This document shows positions 16,644 through 21,902 of a stretch of 21,902 bases of DNA, piece by piece (within the stretch, counting starts at the first letter, position 1; each line of letters opens with the position of its first letter). Position numbers and translations under genes: made by a program. The DNA comes from Bacteroidota bacterium. GTDB lineage: Bacteria; Bacteroidota; Bacteroidia; NS11-12g; UBA9320. Under the pieces are notes generated by a model. That model was not told the origin of the DNA. It ran no database searches and saw only the letters and a program-made list of their open reading frames with translations. Location of the stretch: contig DNBZ01000375.1 in the NCBI GenBank assembly GCA_003484585.1, positions 1 to 21,902 on the forward strand. Reading direction: 5' to 3'.

Positions 16644-17966
16644 TTATAAGTTTCCTGTTAGTTTTTTGAGTTCCAAATCTGCTTTGAGATAGTCTATTAT
16701 TACTGAAAGATTTGTTTGTTGGGCTTCTCGCAATGCGTTGTCTGCCAAGAGCACATCTGTAAGTGAAGCTACTCCTTGTTCTTGTTGTAAAAGAGTGTTG
16801 CTGTATATTTTTTGAGCTAATTGTATTTGTTGATTGGATGTTTCTATAGCTTGGTAGCTAGTGTTTCTTTGAGCGTTTGCATTGGCTATTTGCATCGTAT
16901 TTTGGTCGTCTACCAGGCTTGATTTTAGTTCATTGTTCTGAAGTTCTATTTTCTTTTGGTGTACCCGGTGTAGCGTAGCAGTGCCATTAAAAATAGGGTA
17001 GGAGACTTGTAAGCCAGCAAAGCCTATGGGGTAAAAATTCAAAAATGTGTTTGGCTTTTTGTCGTACCCAAAACCCGAAGTACCATAACTACCCATAAGA
17101 TTCACACTTGGCAGATATCGAGAGTTATTCAACGTTTTTAGTTCGCTACTCAGTAGTTTATTCTGAATAGTGATTAAGCGATAATCTAAAGATGGGAGAG
17201 CAGTGTATTCGTTTTGATTTGTAGCCACTATTGAAGTTTCTACTTCGAAGGCTCTTTCCGTAGGTATGCCTATCGCAAATTTCATAGCACGAAGCACCTG
17301 TTCTAGTTTGCTCTGTATTGTAGTATTTTTAGTGCTTAGTTGTGCCACCTGCAGTTCTACCTTTCCTACATCTGTTCCAGTAGCGAGTAGCTGGTCATTA
17401 AGTAATTTTAGGTTGCTAAGTAGTCTATTTGCATTTGCTAAGTTACTTTCCAGAAAATCCAGTTGAGCCTTTAGAATTTGGGCATTATAATATAGATTAG
17501 ATATCTCAAAATAGATTTGCTCCTTACTCTTCTCATACTGAAGCGTAGTCATCTCCATGGCTATTTTCGACTTTTTTATACCGCCATATATCTGAGGATT
17601 ATATAGGGGAATAGCCAGTTGTAGATTTGCACTAATGTTATGCGGCACACCAAATTGTGTTTCCTTAAATTTTCCTTCTGGTGCCGTAGGATCAAAGGTA
17701 GATAGTGGCATGAGCTGGTATGGCAGATTAGTGAAATATTTATAATCTGCATTAGCGGTTAGCTTCGGTAGCAGATTGGCTTGCACCTCTTTCTGCTTAT
17801 CTTGGCTTAGTATTTCATTGTTCAGTCCTATTTGCAGATTCTTATTGTTAACCTGAGCGGTGTCTAAACACTGCTGTAAGGTCCATTGCTGGGCATTGCT
17901 TGTGGTCCATAGCAATAAGCTAAGGGGTAAAACAATTGTAAGTTTGTGAATGTTTACTAACTTCAT
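16644..17966 (-). CDS. TolC-family outer-membrane efflux channel
   Basis: The 440-residue outer-membrane factor has a signal peptide (to about TTSNAQQ, residue 26) and then two repeated helical halves, beginning WTLQQCLDTAQVNNKNLQIGLNN and ending with the DVLLADNALREAQQTNLSVIIDYLKADLELKKLTG segment typical of the family C-terminus. It exports substrates delivered by the adaptor and RND permease encoded next to it. Codons 2-8 carry a near-copy of the operon operator (17942-17961). The gene starts 25 bp after the 46-codon small gene. Confidence 0.94.
   Translation of the reverse strand: MKLVNIHKLTIVLPLSLLLWTTSNAQQWTLQQCLDTAQVNNKNLQIGLNNEILSQDKQKEVQANLLPKLTANADYKYFTNLPYQLMPLSTFDPTAPEGKFKETQFGVPHNISANLQLAIPLYNPQIYGGIKKSKIAMEMTTLQYEKSKEQIYFEISNLYYNAQILKAQLDFLESNLANANRLLSNLKLLNDQLLATGTDVGKVELQVAQLSTKNTTIQSKLEQVLRAMKFAIGIPTERAFEVETSIVATNQNEYTALPSLDYRLITIQNKLLSSELKTLNNSRYLPSVNLMGSYGTSGFGYDKKPNTFLNFYPIGFAGLQVSYPIFNGTATLHRVHQKKIELQNNELKSSLVDDQNTMQIANANAQRNTSYQAIETSNQQIQLAQKIYSNTLLQQEQGVASLTDVLLADNALREAQQTNLSVIIDYLKADLELKKLTGNL
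17942..17961. promoter_or_regulatory. Second TetR-type operator copy inside the start of the TolC gene
   Basis: GTTTGTGAATGTTTACTAAC matches the promoter operator GTTAGTGAATGTTCACTAAC at 18 of 20 positions; both have the same central TGAATGTT. It covers codons 2-8 of the TolC-family gene, just after its ATG. No convincing -7 element is seen directly upstream, so it may act as a road-block or as a remnant of an ancestral TetR-TolC promoter. Binding by the TetR protein is inferred. Confidence 0.6.
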
Positions 17967-17991
17967 GTATAAATTTTTTTTATTTCAATGA

Positions 17992-18132
17992 TTAATTATT
18001 TATCTTATCTGTTCCGCCGTGTCCACCTGAAACAATACCCATAATTTTCACACTTAGGTAGATGTATTTGAAAAACTGAATAATTGGATTAAACATTCTT
18101 CTTCGTTGTGCTTTTGAAATTTTCTCTTTCAT
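17992..18132 (-). CDS. 46-residue small protein in the efflux operon
   Basis: An ATG at 18132-18130 opens a frame to TAA at 17992-17994. The product begins MKEKISKAQRRRMFNPIIQ and contains a hydrophobic/aromatic segment (FFKYIYLSVKIMGIV, about 20-34) and then the glycine-rich SGGHGGTDK (35-43). It is strongly basic at the N-terminus. Gaps of 18 bp to the preceding flavoprotein stop and 25 bp to the TolC start are like those between the other genes of this operon, which supports it as real. It could bind a membrane or partner protein, or a metal via His38. No known family is recognised. Confidence 0.7.
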   Translation of the reverse strand: MKEKISKAQRRRMFNPIIQFFKYIYLSVKIMGIVSGGHGGTDKINN

Positions 18133-18150
18133 CTGTTTCTATTTTGATAC

Positions 18151-19605
18151 TTATTCAGGTATCAACCACCAAAATGGCTTCATCTTAGCCTTGTAGATAA
18201 ATGCGTAATGCAATGTCAATTTCAACCAATGTCCAGCCAGCCCTATATCCCCAAAGGTTTTGGATAAGACTCGACCACCGGTGGTTGGGTACTTTATATA
18301 ATCTGGTACTATAGGAAAAGTAGTGATACTAATGCCACTACCTCTGAGCATACCAAAACCAGCAGAAGCAATGCACGCAGCTCCCATATTGCCCATCGAT
18401 CCTTTATGTTCTTGGCTTTCTTTTCCATTTTCAATGGAATCTATAATGTTATCTGCTACTATTTTCGCGGTTATCCCAGAAGGCATTCCAGTTCGCGGAG
18501 GAGATGGGAAAATAGCCGTTCCATTTTTACTCGTTCGAGGTTTAGAAATGGAATGAGGAGGTGCAAATGCAATGCCTGGTGCAAAAACATTTAAGTAGCT
18601 AGGGTTTTGATATGTCTCTGGCCAATCTTGCACTGACCAATCCTCATAAGCCTTAGGATTGTAATTAGCATCTACTAGCATAAAACCTTTAAAAAGTTTT
18701 TCGGTAATATCTTCTTTCGATTTACCATAAGCCTTAAAACCATGTCCAGAAAAGGCTGGGATTAGCATAGCAAAATCAAAATCCTCAGTATGGAATTCTC
18801 CTTCTAAGTTTTCGTAATGCACTTTTCCTTCTTCTACTTTGAATACTCCTGCTCCCAGTATGAATTTTATACCACGGTCTGCATATATCAGTTCTACAAG
18901 GGCACTAGATTTTATAGTTTGCTTGCCGTACGTCAGTAGCATTCCATCCATCCCAAAATCACCCAGTTCATTCTCATTGGTAATCCATGTAAGCTCCACT
19001 TTATCTCTTACTCCATGTCTCACGAGTTCACTTTCTACATTCAGAATGTATTCAAATGCAGCTCCTTGACAGGTGGCTTTTGGATGTCCAGTTCCAATAA
19101 TAATTTTAGCACTTTTAACTGTAGTTTTTAAGCTTTCAATAAGATTACTTAGACCTTGCCAAGCATGTTGTGCATGGTCATACGTACACACCGAAAATGC
19201 CTTGTTTGTCCCTGGTAGTAATCCCTCTGTAAGTTCAAAAGCGAGTTTAGGACCTGTTGCATTTATCAAGTAATCGTAGGCAACCTGCTCTTGTTTTTTA
19301 TCTCCAGTGGTGTATTCCACCAATACATAAGGACTTGCTTGTGTATCATCTCCTTCTGGGTGAAAAGAAACAACCTTGGCTTGTTTAAACCCAATCCCTT
19401 TCTTTTTGTACAAAGGAATTAATGGGAAATAGATACTTTCTGCCTTCATACGGCCAGTTCCCACCCAAATATTAGACGGTACCCACTGGTAATTTGAATT
19501 AGGAGAAACCACCAACACCTCGTGCTCCTTGGAGAGCTTTCTTCTCAAATGCGAAGCTGCAGTATGTCCTGCTATGCCAGCCCCGAGTATTACTATTTTA
19601 GCCAT
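18151..19605 (-). CDS. Sulfide:quinone oxidoreductase-like FAD/NAD(P)-binding flavoprotein
   Basis: The 484-residue two-dinucleotide-binding-domain flavoprotein starts with the FAD-binding GAGIAGHTA (8-16) and has further FAD contacts near ATGPKL (116-121). It has exactly three cysteines: Cys140 (FSVCTYDHA), Cys179 (ATCQGAAFEY) and Cys411 (GAACIASAGFG). These spacings fit the three redox-active cysteines of sulfide:quinone oxidoreductases. The last residues (HWLKLTLHYAFIYKAKMKPFWWLIPE region, about 459-484) form the amphipathic, aromatic tail that holds SQR-type enzymes on the membrane near quinone. It sits 12 bp after the cupin gene. Sulfide oxidation is inferred; the substrate could be another thiol or persulfide. 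Confidence 0.85.
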   Translation of the reverse strand: MAKIVILGAGIAGHTAASHLRRKLSKEHEVLVVSPNSNYQWVPSNIWVGTGRMKAESIYFPLIPLYKKKGIGFKQAKVVSFHPEGDDTQASPYVLVEYTTGDKKQEQVAYDYLINATGPKLAFELTEGLLPGTNKAFSVCTYDHAQHAWQGLSNLIESLKTTVKSAKIIIGTGHPKATCQGAAFEYILNVESELVRHGVRDKVELTWITNENELGDFGMDGMLLTYGKQTIKSSALVELIYADRGIKFILGAGVFKVEEGKVHYENLEGEFHTEDFDFAMLIPAFSGHGFKAYGKSKEDITEKLFKGFMLVDANYNPKAYEDWSVQDWPETYQNPSYLNVFAPGIAFAPPHSISKPRTSKNGTAIFPSPPRTGMPSGITAKIVADNIIDSIENGKESQEHKGSMGNMGAACIASAGFGMLRGSGISITTFPIVPDYIKYPTTGGRVLSKTFGDIGLAGHWLKLTLHYAFIYKAKMKPFWWLIPE

Positions 19606-19617
19606 ACTATTTCGTAT

Positions 19618-19905
19618 TTACTTTAGTAGTATTAACTGACTGTCTTTTACTCCCGTAATCCAGTGTTTTACCAGAGGTTCTATTTCTATATAGGATCCAG
19701 GAGAAAGTGTCTTTTTTAGGTTCTTTTCATTCTTGAAAATCACTTCTCCTTGAATACAAGTAAGTATCGTGGGAACTTTTGTAATATGCTCCTTTAGTAT
19801 GCCTTCTTTTTTTATTTGTAACGCCGTAGCTGTTCCTTCGATACCTTTAAAAAATGCCTTGGCAGATACTCCTTTCTCTGTAGTATGTAGTTCTTTTAGG
19901 GTCAT
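19618..19905 (-). CDS. Small cupin-like protein
   Basis: The 95-residue single beta-barrel protein resembles the cupin fold: strand-rich core LKEHITKVPTILTCIQGEVIF, then LSPGSYIEIEPLVKHWITGVKDSQLILLK. The canonical first metal motif (HxH...E) is reduced to one histidine, His40 in EHIT; the second motif keeps His81 in VKHWI. A classic metal-dependent enzyme is therefore uncertain, and a binding or structural role is possible. The ATG overlaps the stop of the lipoprotein gene by 4 bp. It precedes the SQR-like gene by 12 bp. Confidence 0.78.
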   Translation of the reverse strand: MTLKELHTTEKGVSAKAFFKGIEGTATALQIKKEGILKEHITKVPTILTCIQGEVIFKNEKNLKKTLSPGSYIEIEPLVKHWITGVKDSQLILLK

Positions 19906-20303
19906 CTGAAATAGGTGTTATAAGTTTGAAAAGATTTTTTCAAATCTGAAATAATAAGTGCGGCTTCCTCTTTATTTTTCGCATCATCTAGAGCTTTTAC
20001 GAGTTGCATATGAGGATGTAACCACTTATGCAATTCATCATGGCTTTCACCAGACATTGTGCAGCTTTTGATTAGGCGTTTATTTTGGTCTTCCAACTGC
20101 TCGGCTAATTCCTCGTAGTCACTATCGCTGTATTCATTCAAAATGTTTTCTGCTTCCAAAATGAATGGTGTCATCTCCGCATTGACTTTCCACCTCTCAC
20201 CATTGTTTAGTTCTATTGCTACGTCTTTATGACTGCTAGAATCATTGCAACTCATTGTGAATAGTGCTAAAGACATTATCGTTACCATTATTAAATTTTT
20301 CAT
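19902..20303 (-). CDS. Cys/His-rich lipoprotein of unknown function
   Basis: The 133-residue protein has a lipoprotein signal: MKNLIMVTIMSLALFTMSC with the lipidated Cys19. The mature part is helical and acidic, with the segment KSCTMSGESHDELHKWLHPH (residues 79-98) carrying Cys81, His88, His92, His96 and His98. The i/i+4/i+8 spacing of His88, His92 and His96 puts them on one helix face, suggesting metal or haem binding (inferred). The start overlaps TetR by 4 bp and the stop overlaps the cupin gene by 4 bp. No named family recognised. Confidence 0.8.
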   Translation of the reverse strand: MKNLIMVTIMSLALFTMSCNDSSSHKDVAIELNNGERWKVNAEMTPFILEAENILNEYSDSDYEELAEQLEDQNKRLIKSCTMSGESHDELHKWLHPHMQLVKALDDAKNKEEAALIISDLKKSFQTYNTYFR

Positions 20304-20893
20304 TGTTGTTTTTTTATAAGTGTTAGTAATGATTGTATTGTATAGTCTCCTTTTTGTTGAATATCAAATTGAAAGTTTGCTCCTCTCCATTTGAACATCT
20401 GTAGTCTCATAGTACCCATTACTATATGTGCGAGGTCCTCAACTGGAATAGCATTTGTAAAAACATTCGTCTTTTGCCCTTCTAATAATATTGGTTTTAG
20501 ATGTTTCATTTTCATCTTCATTATCTTGAGAATATTTAAATTTATTTGCTCACTCACTTCCATTAATCCATCATAGAATACAGCTCCCACAAAGTGAGGA
20601 TTTTTGTGGAAGAATGAAAACTGATTTTGGAATAGTATAATGAACTTCTCTTCCGAATTTAGATCATTGTCTAGTGCAGTAGTATATCTCTCATCCATAT
20701 TGTTAGCTAAGTAAGCTAACAGACCAATCACTATTTTTTCTTTGCTAGCAAAATGCCTGTAAATAGCAGCCTCCGTAAAACCCATTTCCTTCGCCAGGTT
20801 TTTGATGGTCAAGCCACTTACACCTGATTCAGTCAAGATTTTACCTGCGACTTGTATTATTTCAAGTTGTCTATCAGTGAATGTATTAGTCAT
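20300..20893 (-). CDS. TetR/AcrR-family transcriptional repressor
   Basis: The 197-residue protein has the N-terminal TetR DNA-binding domain with helix-turn-helix at about 29-48 (TIKNLAKEMGFTEAAIYRHF), followed by a helical ligand and dimer domain. It is the second gene of the operon it most likely controls; the 20-bp inverted repeat at 21317-21336 is the obvious target and a second copy lies at 17942-17961. The inducer is unknown; a substrate of the pump or of the flavoprotein is a reasonable guess. The start overlaps the membrane protein gene by 8 bp. Confidence 0.93.
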   Translation of the reverse strand: MTNTFTDRQLEIIQVAGKILTESGVSGLTIKNLAKEMGFTEAAIYRHFASKEKIVIGLLAYLANNMDERYTTALDNDLNSEEKFIILFQNQFSFFHKNPHFVGAVFYDGLMEVSEQINLNILKIMKMKMKHLKPILLEGQKTNVFTNAIPVEDLAHIVMGTMRLQMFKWRGANFQFDIQQKGDYTIQSLLTLIKKQQ

Positions 20894-21299
20894 TATTTAT
20901 ATTTTTAAAATTGAGAAAGGATATGCCCATCCATACTACAGAAGCTGTCATAGCTATAGCACCTATTAGTACTAGTATTGGAGACATCCCAAGATAGAGT
21001 TCTGCAAGTATGCCTATTGGCATAAGTAAGCCAGTAAGGGCAAGCCAAGATATAGTCTTGGTATTCTTTATTTTGTCTTGAAAATGCAGTAGTAGGTAAC
21101 CCATTAAAATATTGAGAAAAGCAAATAAGTTGCCGTGAACGTGTGCTAGCCTAGACTCAAAATGTTTTCCATTACTGTAGGACTCTGCCCATTCTTTGGC
21201 ATTGGGAGCGAAATCCCTAAGGTAGATAAGTAGGAATCCGTATGCCATAAATAAGCCCATTACTAAGAAACCAATTGCGATGTTGTTTTTGCCGTTCAT
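20886..21299 (-). CDS. Four-helix membrane protein with HxHGN motif, unknown function
   Basis: The 137-residue protein has four hydrophobic helices, about 7-27, 55-72, 82-102 and 106-128. At the start of the second helix is LAHVHGNLFAFLN with His53 and His55; buried histidines followed by Gly-Asn recall small haem- or cofactor-holding membrane proteins such as the styrene-oxide-isomerase-like group, but the resemblance is only partial. It is the first gene of the ten-gene operon, directly behind the operator-bearing promoter. The ATG follows a 36-nt leader that includes most of the operator. Confidence 0.8.
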   Translation of the reverse strand: MNGKNNIAIGFLVMGLFMAYGFLLIYLRDFAPNAKEWAESYSNGKHFESRLAHVHGNLFAFLNILMGYLLLHFQDKIKNTKTISWLALTGLLMPIGILAELYLGMSPILVLIGAIAMTASVVWMGISFLNFKNINND

Positions 21300-21316
21300 A
21301 ATATTGTTTTTTATAA

Positions 21317-21336
21317 GTTAGTGAATGTTCACTAAC
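21317..21336. promoter_or_regulatory. TetR-type operator of the efflux/SQR operon
   Basis: GTTAGTGAATGTTCACTAAC is a perfect 9-bp inverted repeat (GTTAGTGAA / TTCACTAAC) with a 2-bp centre. It overlaps by one base the -7 element at 21336-21343 and covers the expected transcription start, a layout expected for direct repression. The TetR gene is the second gene downstream. A copy with two changes is at 17942-17961. Confidence 0.8.
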
Positions 21337-21343
21337 AAAGGTA
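21336..21343 (-). promoter_or_regulatory. -7 promoter element TACCTTTG of the efflux/SQR operon
   Basis: On the - strand TACCTTTG matches TAnnTTTG exactly and stands 36 nt before the ATG at 21299. Its last G is the first base of the operator. A -33 TTG is not clear at normal spacing, which may mean the promoter is intrinsically modest. Confidence 0.6.
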
Positions 21344-21469
21344 AGCGTATTTTATTGGGGTTTCCTAATAAATTGTAAAGTTTAGCCTTTGGAGGTGTAT
21401 GTAGGAGCTAGGGAGTCTCTATGGAAATGGTATCCCAGCTATTGAATAAAGAGGAGCAGTTAACTTAAT

Positions 21470-21491
21470 AAGGTGATTTTTTATTCGCCTT
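21470..21491 (-). terminator. Weak hairpin after the T9SS cargo gene
   Basis: On the - strand AAGGCGA and TCACCTT pair with one C-A mismatch around an A-rich 8-nt loop, starting 6 nt after the stop codon at 21498-21500. No U-run follows, so a terminator role is only a possibility. It would separate the cargo gene from the downstream efflux operon. Confidence 0.25.
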
Positions 21492-21497
21492 TTACTC

Positions 21498-21902
21498 TCA
21501 GTACCCGCTTGCCTCACGAGCAAACTGTACTTTTAAGTAATGCACCTGTAGCTCGTTTATTTTGAGAGCAATGAAATAATGTCCGTTGGGTAGATCTGCA
21601 TTTGGAGTCCACTGAGCATTGTATTTCTCAGGAGTAAGGTTTCGCTGTTCTAAGATAGCCACTTTTCTTCCTTGCATATCAAATACAAGTAAGCTCACTT
21701 CCGCAGCTTTAAATACGCCGTAGTTTATCAGAAGACTAGATGTAAATGGATTTGGACTAGCCGTGTATATGATCCCCTTGTCTAGGTGCAAGTCGCCTGT
21801 TCCCATTAGTCCTTTGCCGTCTACGGCTATATCCCACGTGCCTTCTAGTACACCATTGCCATCATCTGATAGAGCTACGATACGGTGTGTAGCATCGTAT
21901 TG
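21498..21902 (-). CDS. C-terminal part of a secreted protein with T9SS type A sorting domain (partial)
   Basis: The frame is open from the right window edge to TGA at 21498-21500, giving the last 134 residues of a larger protein. Residues near TASPNPFTSSLLINY start the type A sorting domain, followed by VSLLVFDMQGRKVAIL and LPNGHYFIALKINELQVHYLKVQF, the usual pattern of type IX secretion cargo. The upstream residues (RIVALSDDGNGVLEGTWDIAVDG) belong to an unidentified preceding domain. The internal ATG at 21806 is not a true start, since the frame continues without a stop. The function of the main domain cannot be seen here. Confidence 0.85.
   Translation of the reverse strand, partial: QYDATHRIVALSDDGNGVLEGTWDIAVDGKGLMGTGDLHLDKGIIYTASPNPFTSSLLINYGVFKAAEVSLLVFDMQGRKVAILEQRNLTPEKYNAQWTPNADLPNGHYFIALKINELQVHYLKVQFAREASGY

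Noticed and set aside
21324..21377. Short + strand ORF (17 codons) starting inside the operator
   Set aside because: Too short, starts within a regulatory palindrome, no promoter or start-region support on the + strand.
21498..21806. Treating the T9SS-domain protein as a complete 102-residue gene from the ATG at 21806
   Set aside because: The frame is open through the window edge with sensible coding sequence, and a sorting domain alone is not a functional secreted protein.

Overview
The window looks like a chromosomal segment from a gliding or T9SS-bearing member of the Bacteroidota, most likely a Flavobacteriales-like organism. Supporting signs are a gldB gliding-motility lipoprotein, two secreted proteins with C-terminal T9SS-type sorting domains, AT-rich DNA, A-rich leaders in place of Shine-Dalgarno sequences, and -7 elements of the Bacteroidota TAnnTTTG type. 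The exact family cannot be fixed by eye. No rRNA, tRNA, insertion sequence or CRISPR array was seen.

Left part (1-9431), mostly housekeeping. A 19-codon tail of a + strand gene enters at the left edge. It faces a - strand operon read from right to left: rsmI (16S rRNA methyltransferase), lnt (apolipoprotein N-acyltransferase), lipB (octanoyltransferase) and a small membrane-anchored protein. Divergent from rsmI, across only about 22-34 bp, is a secreted T9SS cargo protein, followed by a YafK-type L,D-transpeptidase and a small membrane protein. gldB (- strand) is divergent from an outer-membrane beta-barrel protein that runs into nadE (glutamine-dependent NAD+ synthetase).

Middle (9519-12011). 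Two - strand dehydrogenase genes, an NAD-dependent epimerase/3beta-HSD-like protein and a classical SDR, overlap by 4 bp. Upstream lies a 682-bp region without a conventional gene. It holds a candidate 35-codon leader ORF, a possible promoter, a 12-bp palindrome and several hairpins.

Right part (12012-21336), the most interesting region: one tightly packed - strand operon of ten genes. In transcription order these are a four-helix membrane protein, a TetR repressor, a Cys/His-rich lipoprotein, a cupin-like protein, a sulfide:quinone-oxidoreductase-like flavoprotein with three cysteines, a 46-residue small protein missed by length-limited gene finding, a TolC-type outer-membrane factor, a membrane-fusion protein, an RND permease and a DUF2141 secreted protein. 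A 20-bp inverted repeat (9+2+9) overlaps the -7 element of the operon promoter. A second copy with 18/20 identity lies inside the first codons of the TolC gene, about 3.4 kb downstream. My inference is an autoregulated system that couples a sulfide/persulfide-type or other redox function to tripartite efflux, with an internal second control point at the efflux half. The right edge holds the C-terminal end of another T9SS cargo protein.
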